Source: Serratia sp. PL17
Lineage (GTDB): Bacteria; Pseudomonadota; Gammaproteobacteria; Enterobacterales; Enterobacteriaceae
Direction: 5' to 3'
DNA length: 64,000 bases
Assembly: GCF_017832355.1 (NCBI RefSeq)
Contig: NZ_JAFIBY010000003.1
Span: 186,001-250,000, forward strand
The notes below the pieces were generated by a model, which saw only the letters and a list, made by a program, of their open reading frames with translations, was not told the origin of the DNA and did no database searches. Of the stretch, positions 8,496 to 15,807 are shown in pieces. Position 1 is the stretch's first letter, and each line of letters opens with the position of its first letter. A program made the translations under genes and the position numbers.

Positions 8496-9464
8496 ATGAC
8501 TACCCATACGCAACAACCTCAGGCTGTTTTCAGCCCTGTTACACGCCATGCGATCTTCCTGGTCGCCACGCTGTCGACCGAACCTGCACACCTCGCGACA
8601 GTGCGTGGCTGGTGCGCCGATATCAGCGGCGTGATCCGTTCCGTCGGCAAAAGAGCTCCGGCAGGAAACTTAACCTGCGTCTGCGGTTTTGGTTCCACGG
8701 CCTGGGACAGGCTATTCGGTCAGCCTCGTCCGTCACAACTTCATCCTTTTCGCGCAATAGGCTCCGGTGACCGTATTGCCGTCTCCACACCCGGCGATAT
8801 TCTGTTGCATATCCGTGCCGATGAGATGGATCTGTGCTTTGAGCTCGCAACACAACTGATGAACAAACTCGGTGGTGCCGTGACAGTCATTGAAGAAGTA
8901 CACGGATTCCGCTACTTCGATCAACGGGCGATGATTGGCTTTGTCGATGGCACCGAAAACCCTGAGGGTCATGACGCTTTCGACTACACGGTGATTGGCA
9001 ATGAAGACGCCGCGTTTTCCGGCGGCAGTTACGTGTTGGTGCAAAAGTATCTGCATGATATGAAAGGCTGGAATTCACTGACCGTTGAAACGCAAGAGAA
9101 CATTATTGGTCGTCACAAGCAATCCAATATTGAACTGGACGAGGACGTCAAACCCTCGTCATCGCACAGTTCGTTGACGACGCTGGTGGATGAAAATGGC
9201 GATGAAGTCAAAATATTGCGTGACAATATGCCCTTCGGTAAACCCGGCATGGGCGAGTTTGGCACTTACTTTATTGGTTACGCACGTTCCCCTCAGCCCA
9301 TCGAACAAATGTTGGAAAACATGTTCGTTGGCCGCCCGGCTGGCAACTATGATCGCCTGCTCGATTTCAGCCACGCGGTTACCGGCAGCCTGTTCTTTGT
9401 CCCCTCGGCGACCTTGTTAGAAGATTTGGCCGACCGCAACACCACCGAAAACGCGGCCCAGTAA
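8496..9464 (+). CDS. yfeX: DyP-type heme peroxidase (YfeX-like)
   Basis: A 322-residue protein. GFVDGTENPEGHDAF (about residues 148-162) contains the GxxDG motif with the distal aspartate of dye-decolourising peroxidases, and SSHSSLTTL carries the likely heme-ligating histidine. Length and sequence fit the cytosolic YfeX/class B group (E. coli YfeX 299 residues). It uses peroxide to oxidise porphyrinogens, dyes and phenols. No Tat signal is seen, so it is probably cytosolic or encapsulated by others. The gene stands alone, about 200 bases after the peptidase gene, and is followed by a hairpin terminator. Confidence 0.88.
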   Translation: MTTHTQQPQAVFSPVTRHAIFLVATLSTEPAHLATVRGWCADISGVIRSVGKRAPAGNLTCVCGFGSTAWDRLFGQPRPSQLHPFRAIGSGDRIAVSTPGDILLHIRADEMDLCFELATQLMNKLGGAVTVIEEVHGFRYFDQRAMIGFVDGTENPEGHDAFDYTVIGNEDAAFSGGSYVLVQKYLHDMKGWNSLTVETQENIIGRHKQSNIELDEDVKPSSSHSSLTTLVDENGDEVKILRDNMPFGKPGMGEFGTYFIGYARSPQPIEQMLENMFVGRPAGNYDRLLDFSHAVTGSLFFVPSATLLEDLADRNTTENAAQ

Positions 9465-9474
9465 ATGCCCATGG

Positions 9475-9508
9475 CGCCACGGCCAAACCAGCGTGGCGTC
9501 TTTCTTCC
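9475..9508 (+). terminator. Hairpin terminator after the DyP peroxidase gene
   Basis: CGCCACG at 9475-9481 pairs with CGTGGCG at 9492-9498 around a ten-base loop, followed by TCTTTCTTCC. It begins eleven bases after the stop codon. Confidence 0.65.
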
Positions 9509-9658
9509 TCATTTTGAGCGCCTTTAAGCGCTGAACTTGCCTAAACCCTTTCACCACGTCAATACCAGAGTGCGACCTGTGGCAAGCAAGGGTTCAGGCT
9601 AAGTATTTTGATTGTTCAACTGCGCTGAAAACAGGGTTCGGCGATGCGGACCAGGGGG

Positions 9659-10090
9659 TTACTTTTCCGTTATCCGCTGCCCCTGGGCATCAATGACAGG
9701 TTCGCCATCTTCTTTACTGAAGGGACCTTGTTGTGCATCCGGCAGGATATCCAATACCATTTCCGACGGACGACACAGTCGGGTGCCGAGCGGCGTTACC
9801 ACGATCGGCCGGTTGATCAATATCGGGTGCTTCAACATAACGTCGAGCAACTGATCATCGCGCCACTCCACATCCTCAAGATTCAGCGTGCCGTAGGGCT
9901 CGACATTTTTTCGCAACAAGGCACGTACAGAAATACCCATATCAGCAATCAATTCAATTAGTTGCTCGCGACTTGGCGGTGTCTCCAGATACAAAATGAC
10001 AGCCGGTTCCACCCCACTGTTGCGGATCAACGCCAATGTATTGCGCGACGTGCCACAAGCCGGGTTATGGTAAATCTTGATGATACTCAT
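9659..10090 (-). CDS. arsC: Glutaredoxin-dependent arsenate reductase
   Basis: A 143-residue protein with IYHNPACGTSRNTL at the N-terminus; Cys12 is the catalytic residue of the plasmid R773/E. coli ArsC type. It reduces arsenate to arsenite with glutathione and glutaredoxin. It is the last gene of the leftward arsR-arsB-arsC operon, 22 bases after arsB. Length matches E. coli ArsC (141). Confidence 0.95.
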   Translation of the reverse strand: MSIIKIYHNPACGTSRNTLALIRNSGVEPAVILYLETPPSREQLIELIADMGISVRALLRKNVEPYGTLNLEDVEWRDDQLLDVMLKHPILINRPIVVTPLGTRLCRPSEMVLDILPDAQQGPFSKEDGEPVIDAQGQRITEK

Positions 10091-10112
10091 GACGTTCTCT
10101 CTTGGATTAAGA

Positions 10113-11396
10113 CTAAGGCAACAGGCGCAGCACCAGAGCGACCAACGCGACGAATAGCACCGGAAACGTCATCACGATGCCCACGCGGAAGTAATATCCC
10201 CAGGTGATAGCGATATTTTTTTGCGACAACACGTGCAACCACAGCAGCGTGGCTAAGCTGCCAATTGGGGTAATTTTCGGCCCCAGATCGCTGCCTATCA
10301 CGTTGGCATAAATCATCGCCTGTTTAATCACCCCCGTAGCGTTGCTGCTGTCAATCGACAGTGCTCCCACCAACACCGTCGGCATGTTATTCATCATAGA
10401 GGACAAAAAGGCGCTCAGAACCCCCGTCCCCAGCGTTGCCGCCCATATCCCGCGTTCTGTCAGCGTATCAAGCACACCCGCCAACAGACCGGTTAATCCT
10501 GCGTTGCGCAGGCCATAAACCACCAGATACATACCCAAAGAAAAAACCACAATCTGCCAAGGTGCACTGCGAAGAACTTTCCCGGTATTTATGACCCGCC
10601 CTCTTTTCGCGACAACCAACAGAATCAATGCGCCAATGGCAGCTACTGCGCTAACCGGCACACCGAGCGGTTCCAGTCCAAAAAAACCGACCAACAACAA
10701 TACCAATACACCCCAGCCGGCTTTAAATGTCGGTAAATCGCGAATTGCCTCCCGTGGCCGCCGTAATCGCGACAGGTCATAGTTCACGGGAATATCATGA
10801 CGGAAGAACAAATGCAGCATCACCAGTGTGGCAACGATAGCGACAATATTCACCGGGACCATTACGGCGGCATACTCAGTGAAACCCAGTTGGAAGTAGT
10901 CCGCGGAAACAATATTCACCAGATTGGACACCACCAGCGGTAGGCTTGCGGTATCGGCAATAAACCCCGCAGCCATCACGAAGGCCAATGTAGTTCCTGG
11001 GCTGAAACCCAATGCCAGCAACATAGCAATCACAATTGGCGTCATGATCAACGCCGCACCGTCATTGGCGAACAGTGCCGCCACCGCTGCCCCCAGCAGC
11101 ACAATATAGGTGAATAACCAACGCCCTTTCCCCTTGCCCCAGCGCGCTACGTGCAGCGCCGCCCATTCGAAAAAACCAGAGGCATCCAGCAGCAAGCTGA
11201 TCAAAATCACGGCGACAAACGTGGCAGTAGCATTCCAGACGATCTGCCAGACCAGAGGAATATCACTGAGATGCACCACGCCAGTCAGCAATGCCAGCCC
11301 CGCGCCAAGTGAAGCACTCCAGCCGATGCCTAACCCTTTGGGTTGCCAGATCACCAAAATGATAGTCAGGATGAATATTACCCCGGCCAGCACCAT
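10113..11396 (-). CDS. arsB: Arsenite/antimonite efflux permease
   Basis: A 427-residue inner-membrane protein, hydrophobic throughout with about twelve segments, and the ArsB hallmarks [23 protein letters not shown] and a conserved stretch around [20 protein letters not shown]. It expels arsenite using the proton gradient, alone or with ArsA (no arsA here). AAGGAG lies five bases upstream of the ATG at 11396; a GTG one codon earlier is possible. It is separated from arsR by a 72-base gap that holds a second copy of the ArsR-type operator. Confidence 0.95.
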   Translation of the reverse strand: MVLAGVIFILTIILVIWQPKGLGIGWSASLGAGLALLTGVVHLSDIPLVWQIVWNATATFVAVILISLLLDASGFFEWAALHVARWGKGKGRWLFTYIVLLGAAVAALFANDGAALIMTPIVIAMLLALGFSPGTTLAFVMAAGFIADTASLPLVVSNLVNIVSADYFQLGFTEYAAVMVPVNIVAIVATLVMLHLFFRHDIPVNYDLSRLRRPREAIRDLPTFKAGWGVLVLLLVGFFGLEPLGVPVSAVAAIGALILLVVAKRGRVINTGKVLRSAPWQIVVFSLGMYLVVYGLRNAGLTGLLAGVLDTLTERGIWAATLGTGVLSAFLSSMMNNMPTVLVGALSIDSSNATGVIKQAMIYANVIGSDLGPKITPIGSLATLLWLHVLSQKNIAITWGYYFRVGIVMTFPVLFVALVALVLRLLP

Positions 11397-11424
11397 CACA
11401 ACTCCTTAGTGGCTTATGCCAGAC

Positions 11425-11444
11425 ACATATGAAATTTCATATAT
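11425..11444 (-). promoter_or_regulatory. Second ArsR-type operator, in the arsR-arsB gap
   Basis: ACATATGA-AATT-TCATATAT matches the operator in front of arsR in 15 of its 16 arm positions. The core ATATGAAATTTCATAT is a perfect 16-base palindrome. Placed just upstream of arsB it suggests either a second regulated promoter or a repression roadblock. Confidence 0.65.
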
Positions 11445-11468
11445 ATAAAATTAAAAAATTTTACGTTA

Positions 11469-11801
11469 TCAACACACCGCCTCATTCCCCGCCGCGCGTT
11501 GTGCCAGTTCAGTCACCTGCTGTTGCTGGCTAAGGTAAGCCTGTTCAATGACTGCTGCTGCCCATGCCGGCATATGCGGCGACAGCCGGTAATAGATCCA
11601 TTTTCCTTCACGGCGATCAAGCAGCAAACCACTTTCACGCAACATGGCAAGATGACGGGAAATTTTGGGTTGTGATTCAGCCAGCGCCCCCGATAACTCA
11701 CACACGCAGAGCTCCCCCATCTGGCGCAGTAAAAGCACCACTGTGAGACGCGTCTCTTCCGATAGATTTTTAAACAATTGCAGCGGTGTTATTGATGTCA
11801 T
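11469..11801 (-). CDS. arsR: Arsenic-responsive ArsR/SmtB repressor
   Basis: A 110-residue winged-helix protein. ELCVCELSGAL holds the Cys32-x-Cys34 arsenite-binding motif in the alpha3 helix, and the following SQPKISRHLAMLRESGLL is the recognition helix-turn-helix. It represses the ars operon until arsenite binds. It is the first gene of the operon; an operator palindrome lies 60 bases upstream. Confidence 0.95.
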   Translation of the reverse strand: MTSITPLQLFKNLSEETRLTVVLLLRQMGELCVCELSGALAESQPKISRHLAMLRESGLLLDRREGKWIYYRLSPHMPAWAAAVIEQAYLSQQQQVTELAQRAAGNEAVC

Positions 11802-11860
11802 AAATGGGGCTCCAGGGTCATTGATAGCATCATAATCCGCAGCGAAAGGATGTCAACAAT

Positions 11861-11880
11861 ACATATGAAAAATCATATGT
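11861..11880 (-). promoter_or_regulatory. ArsR-type operator upstream of arsR
   Basis: ACATATGA-AAAA-TCATATGT, a perfect inverted repeat with eight-base arms, 60 bases upstream of the arsR start. Its arms are repeated in the arsR-arsB gap, which supports a specific site for the same regulator. Confidence 0.75.
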
Positions 11881-12029
11881 GTTTGACTAAAACAGGCGAT
11901 TACTTCACCAGACACAAAGCCAGGTTAAGTTTTGGCTATCGATTCTATACGCCAAAGCGACTGTTCATTATGTGCTATTCCCCTACAATCAGCCTGTAAC
12001 GAAAACACTTCATTCTCAACGGAGGCACG

Positions 12030-12209
12030 ATGTACAACTTCTCTCGTTATCAGGCAAAAGAACTGGCGCTGGCGTATATGAGCGGCAAAAAACACGACTT
12101 ATCGCCGCAGGAATTCCTGCAGCAACTGAAGACCAGCGAAAAATCATTTGATTATCTGCTGAAGCACGGCAGTGAGCAGCCGCGTGAAGTGCTGGTAAAA
12201 AGCTTCTGA
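12030..12209 (+). CDS. Small protein of unknown function (59 residues)
   Basis: ATG at 12030 is preceded by GGAGG four bases upstream and opens 59 codons to TGA at 12207-12209. The product begins MYNFSRYQAKELALAYMSGK, is charged and helix-prone, and has no signal peptide or membrane segment. I do not recognise the family. Coding is supported by the strong ribosome binding site and ordinary codon use. It stands alone between arsR and a LysR gene on the other strand. Confidence 0.7.
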   Translation: MYNFSRYQAKELALAYMSGKKHDLSPQEFLQQLKTSEKSFDYLLKHGSEQPREVLVKSF

Positions 12210-12296
12210 ATGCCAGGCCGTAACCCTAACAACCCGCTCCACGCCGGTGGCGAGCCATCAGGCCCGCGTATTCCCGGCTGAGCAGTGAATGGGTTA

Positions 12297-13214
12297 TCAC
12301 TGCCGTGGAACATCCCAATAGGGCTGATCTCCGCCCAGTTGTGCAAGTAAGAAGTCGACAAAAGCCGATACTTTGGCTGGCAGGTATTTACGCTGTGGAT
12401 ATACGGCATAGATGGCATGTTCTGGTAGCCGATAAGCAGGCATTAGCTCAATCAGCCGCCCCTGAGCAATATCATCCCCGACGATAAAGGTCGGCATCTG
12501 ACAAATCCCCATGCCGGCGAGTAACGCCTCGCGCAAAGCTTCACTGTTATTTACCTGATAATTACCGCGTGGTTGAAAGCGCACCCTTCCCGTTGGCCCC
12601 TCAAATTGCCATTCGCTGCCACCCCGGAAATAGCTGTAAAACAGGCAATTATGCCGTGACAGCTGCTCCAGATCTGTCGGTGTACCGTAGCAGGCCAGAT
12701 AAGCGGGGGCGGCACATAATAGGCTGTGACAAGGGGCAATACGCCGGGCAATCAAGCTCGAATCAGCCAGTTGACCAATGCGAATAGCCAGATCAAAACC
12801 CCCATCGACCAGATCAACCACCTGATCATCCATCATCATAGTGATCTCCACGTCCGGGCAAGCCGCCAGAAAACGGGGGATCAGCGGCGCAACATGCAAA
12901 CGGCCAAAAACCATAGGCACACTGATCCGCAAGCAACCCTGCGGTTGCCCTTGTAACCGGGTGACCACATCCTCTCCCTCGCGTGCCACGGCACAGGCAT
13001 TACGGGCATAGCCAAAATACTGCTCTCCCGCTTCAGTAAGGCTCAGGCTACGCGTAGTGCGTTGTAGCAATTGTACGCCAAGTGAGTTTTCCAACTGGGC
13101 GATTCGCTTGCTTACCGCTGATTTGGTGATACCCAGCCTCCGGGCAGCCGCTGAAAAACTCTCGCATTCTACTACTGCCACAAATACCGGGATCGCCGCA
13201 AAGTTATCCTGCAT
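12297..13214 (-). CDS. LysR-family transcriptional regulator
   Basis: A 305-residue protein with the N-terminal winged helix-turn-helix (FSAAARRLGITKSAVSKRIAQLE, about residues 20-42) and a periplasmic-binding-like effector domain of the CrgA/YhjC subgroup. It is divergent from the YdcZ transporter pair, about 100 bases away, and probably controls it (inference from arrangement). Effector unknown. Confidence 0.9.
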   Translation of the reverse strand: MQDNFAAIPVFVAVVECESFSAAARRLGITKSAVSKRIAQLENSLGVQLLQRTTRSLSLTEAGEQYFGYARNACAVAREGEDVVTRLQGQPQGCLRISVPMVFGRLHVAPLIPRFLAACPDVEITMMMDDQVVDLVDGGFDLAIRIGQLADSSLIARRIAPCHSLLCAAPAYLACYGTPTDLEQLSRHNCLFYSYFRGGSEWQFEGPTGRVRFQPRGNYQVNNSEALREALLAGMGICQMPTFIVGDDIAQGRLIELMPAYRLPEHAIYAVYPQRKYLPAKVSAFVDFLLAQLGGDQPYWDVPRQ

Positions 13215-13317
13215 TCTTCGTCAACTTTTACTCAACAATGAGTTTCCATTTTAATGGATTATGCCGAAAACAAAAACAATATAGCCTATCTGTCAGCCCA
13301 AAATAGGATCTGACACG

Positions 13318-13782
13318 ATGATACACGAGCGTTTCTCCAACCCTCTGCTAGCGCTGGCCGCTGGCGCATTATTGGCGCTGATGATAGGCATCAATAGCCT
13401 GTTGGCCAGCTTTAACTCCCCACTGTTTGCTTCATGGGTCGCGCACGGCGTTGGGGCGATCACGGCCTGGTTGCTCTTGCTCCTGCTGCGCTGGCGTACC
13501 CCGAGGTCGGCATCCTCATTGCCGCCTGCCAGTGTTCCCCGTTGGGCCTATCTGGGGGGGATTCCCGGTGCCCTGACGGTGGTGTTAGCTGCCATTACCG
13601 TCAATAGCCCTCTGGCACTTTCCGGCAGCCTTGCGCTCATGCTTACCGGCCAGGTTTTATTTGGCATGGTGTCCGACAGCTGCGGCTGGTTTGGCGTAAT
13701 TAAACGCCGTCTCAGCGTCAACGACGTTATTGCCACGCTGCTGATCCTTTCCGGCTGCGCCCTCCTCATCTTCCTGAGATAA
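13318..13782 (+). CDS. YdcZ/DUF606-family DMT half-transporter, first of a pair
   Basis: A 154-residue membrane protein of five predicted hydrophobic segments with the internal GIPGALTVVLAAITVNSPLALSGSL typical of the DUF606 (YdcZ) branch of the drug/metabolite transporters. It is half the size of a normal ten-segment DMT protein. The second half-size gene follows after five bases, so the two likely form a heterodimer with opposite membrane orientation (inference). Substrate unknown. Confidence 0.8.
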   Translation: MIHERFSNPLLALAAGALLALMIGINSLLASFNSPLFASWVAHGVGAITAWLLLLLLRWRTPRSASSLPPASVPRWAYLGGIPGALTVVLAAITVNSPLALSGSLALMLTGQVLFGMVSDSCGWFGVIKRRLSVNDVIATLLILSGCALLIFLR

Positions 13783-13787
13783 TTGTC

Positions 13788-14264
13788 ATGCTAACCTTGG
13801 TACTCCTCGCGCTCTTTAACGGCATTTGCATCAGCATCAGCCGTGCAATTAATGGCCGTCTGTCGCTAAGTCGTGGAGCTTTCCACGCCTCACTCTGCAA
13901 TCACATTGTCGGCTTTGTGTTCCTCAGCCTGCTGCTGGCAGTCATTGGCGGATTCACTGCCAGCCCCTTCGGTCAGGCGCCTTGGGGAGCTTATCTGGGT
14001 GGGGTCATTGGGGCGTTGTTTGTCGCATTGAACAGCTACGTGCTACCCCGTCTGGGGACCCTTCGCGCCGCATTACTGATTATCAGCGGTCAAATGCTGA
14101 CGGGGGTGGTAATAGATCGTCTGCGCGACAACGAGGGTTCAGCCAGTGTACAACTCCTTGCCATTAGCCTGATCATACTGGGTATTTATCTGGCACGAAT
14201 GAAAAAACCCCTGACTACGTGGCTCTATGAACGTATGTCGTTATCCTGTAAATTTCGTATCTAG
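13788..14264 (+). CDS. YdcZ/DUF606-family DMT half-transporter, second of a pair
   Basis: A 158-residue paralogue of the preceding protein with the same five hydrophobic segments (GGVIGALFVALNSYVLPRLG corresponds to the first gene's GGIPGAL region). Its C-terminal tail is basic. The stop codon lies inside the first of three palindromes that lead the satD-like gene. The pair is divergent from a LysR gene. Confidence 0.8.
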   Translation: MLTLVLLALFNGICISISRAINGRLSLSRGAFHASLCNHIVGFVFLSLLLAVIGGFTASPFGQAPWGAYLGGVIGALFVALNSYVLPRLGTLRAALLIISGQMLTGVVIDRLRDNEGSASVQLLAISLIILGIYLARMKKPLTTWLYERMSLSCKFRI

Positions 14265-14329
14265 ATACGAATATCATAAAAATTCGCATCTAAGTACGAA
14301 TTGTTGACATATTCGTATTTAGGTGCGAA
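14254..14329 (+). promoter_or_regulatory. Three phased palindromic operators in front of the SatD/DUF3307 pair
   Basis: Three 18-base palindromes: TTCGTATCTAGATACGAA at 14254-14271 (perfect), TTCGCATCTAAGTACGAA at 14283-14300 and TTCGTATTTAGGTGCGAA at 14312-14329. The starts are exactly 29 bases apart. A TTGACA suited to be a -35 box sits at 14304-14309, between copies two and three, so a bound protein would block the promoter. The consensus is TTCGYATYTARRTRCGAA. The best candidate to bind is the downstream gene product itself, which ends in a helix-turn-helix-like segment. Confidence 0.8.
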
Positions 14330-14364
14330 GTTTAGTGACACCCTACCGCTTACGAGCCAATAAC

Positions 14365-14961
14365 ATGCCCGCACAAATCAGCGTGATCACTGGCGATCTG
14401 GTCAACTCCCGGCAGTTAGATACCACTCACTACATAACCGAGTTACATGCCCTGCTGACCCAGCTGCAACAGGCTAAGCTTATTCAAACGTTTGAGGTTT
14501 TCCGCGGGGATGCATTTCAAGCCGTGGCGGAACCGCAATCCGGTTTACTGCTGGCGGTTTATATCCGCATCGCACTCAAAGCAATGGATACCCGACACTG
14601 GGACGCTCGCATCGCCGTGGGTCTGGGCGCGGGGGAGGCAAAAAACGCCGGCTATGGCAGCGCTTTTGTGAATTCGGGCCAGGCGCTGGATGGCCTGACG
14701 AAAAATTGCCGGTTAGCTCTGAAAAATGATAATGACCAAACAAATGCCATTGTCAGCGATCTGTTACCAATGCTAGATCATGTGGTTAGCCGCCTTTCCC
14801 AGACCGAAGCGCGGATAGTCCGGGCGCGTATATTGGCTACAACCAATCAGGAAGTGGCAGAAAAGCTGCAAAAGGCCGCCTCGACGGTCTCCGCAACGCT
14901 TAAACGCGCGGCCTACGAGGAAATCATGCGGTTTATTCACGCGATTAACAGGATCACCTGA
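14365..14961 (+). CDS. SatD-family protein with C-terminal helix-turn-helix-like segment
   Basis: A 198-residue protein starting MPAQISVITGDLVNSRQL, which fits the N-terminus of the SatD family (named from Streptococcus; function not settled). The middle part (FRGDAFQAV, RIAVGLGAGE, FVNSGQALDGL) looks like a nucleotide-cyclase-like fold with a GD and an FRGD motif. The end, LSQTEARIVRARILATTNQEVAEKLQ followed by TVSATLKRA, reads as a sigma-region-4-like DNA-binding helix-turn-helix. A longer GTG start at 14323 would begin inside the third operator and is rejected. The ribosome binding site at 14365 is weak. It is coupled to the DUF3307 gene (two-base gap). Role inferred: sensor-regulator of its own operon. 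Confidence 0.72.
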   Translation: MPAQISVITGDLVNSRQLDTTHYITELHALLTQLQQAKLIQTFEVFRGDAFQAVAEPQSGLLLAVYIRIALKAMDTRHWDARIAVGLGAGEAKNAGYGSAFVNSGQALDGLTKNCRLALKNDNDQTNAIVSDLLPMLDHVVSRLSQTEARIVRARILATTNQEVAEKLQKAASTVSATLKRAAYEEIMRFIHAINRIT

Positions 14962-14963
14962 AT

Positions 14964-15737
14964 ATGGATTTGAGTTACGTACCTTTGCTGACCTGGTTGC
15001 TGATCGCCCACGTGCTTGCAGACTTTTCGCTGCAACCACGAAGTTGGGTTGAGGATAAAATTGTTCATCGCGGGCGTTCCCGATTCCTGCTGCTACACGC
15101 CTTACTGCACGGTGTCCTTGCCGCTTGGGTCGTGGCCGGGTTTGCGCTGCTGCACGGTGGGCTGTCCTCCCTCCAGATCCTCACCACGTTATTGGTTATC
15201 GCCATCAGTCACTGGCTCATTGATTTGCTAAAAGTCACGCTGTTGACGCCTCTCAGCCAGGCAGGTGGGTTTCTCCTCGACCAATGTCTGCATCTGGCAG
15301 TGATTGTTTTGCTGTGGCTGTTCTTGACCCCCAACGCCTCCAGTTTGTTCACCGCGCTCGGCGCGACCCTCATCAGTTGGCAGTCTGGCCTGGTTGTATT
15401 GGCGTATCTCTTAATTTATATGCCACTGGGTATTTTGATTGGACAATTGCTGGCGCACTGGACACCACAAATGCCGCCTTCTGCCAAAGCCGATAATGAC
15501 TCCCTGTTACGTGCGGGCAAACAAATCGGTTATCTGGAAAGAACGCTGATCCTGACTTTTGTTTTGATTGGGCAGATTCCGGCAATCGGCTTTTTGTTAG
15601 CGGCCAAATCCATTTTTCGCTTTGGCGATTTGCGGCAGAGTGATGACAAAATGCGCACTGAGTATGTGCTACTCGGTACGCTGTTTTCCTTTACGCTGAC
15701 CATTATGCTTGGCCTGCTGGTGAAAAAGTTGTTGTAG
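14964..15737 (+). CDS. DUF3307-family membrane protein
   Basis: A 257-residue integral membrane protein. The N-terminal part, LLIAHVLADFSLQPRSWVEDK, followed by a histidine-rich HALLHGVLAAWVV and SHWLIDLLKV, matches the DUF3307 pattern (conserved His/Asp residues near membrane segments; resembles metal-dependent membrane hydrolase layouts). About seven hydrophobic segments. SatD-like and DUF3307 genes commonly sit side by side, and here they are translationally close. Function unknown. Confidence 0.78.
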   Translation: MDLSYVPLLTWLLIAHVLADFSLQPRSWVEDKIVHRGRSRFLLLHALLHGVLAAWVVAGFALLHGGLSSLQILTTLLVIAISHWLIDLLKVTLLTPLSQAGGFLLDQCLHLAVIVLLWLFLTPNASSLFTALGATLISWQSGLVVLAYLLIYMPLGILIGQLLAHWTPQMPPSAKADNDSLLRAGKQIGYLERTLILTFVLIGQIPAIGFLLAAKSIFRFGDLRQSDDKMRTEYVLLGTLFSFTLTIMLGLLVKKLL

Positions 15738-15788
15738 GGGCGCAATGTTTTGCGCCCGAATGCATCGCGGCGAAAAACATCGCCGCGA
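15738..15788. repeat. Tandem hairpins between convergent genes
   Basis: Two perfect hairpins back to back: GGGCGCAA-TGTT-TTGCGCCC at 15738-15757 and TCGCGGCGA-AAAACA-TCGCCGCGA at 15765-15788. No U-tract follows on either strand. They lie between the ends of the DUF3307 and mgtB genes and may act as a bidirectional transcript end or be a dispersed palindromic repeat. Confidence 0.6.
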
Positions 15789-15807
15789 CAGAAACGCCTC
15801 TGAGGAA

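Noticed and set aside
14323-14364. Longer GTG start for the SatD-like gene
   Set aside because: It starts inside the third operator and adds residues unlike the family N-terminus.
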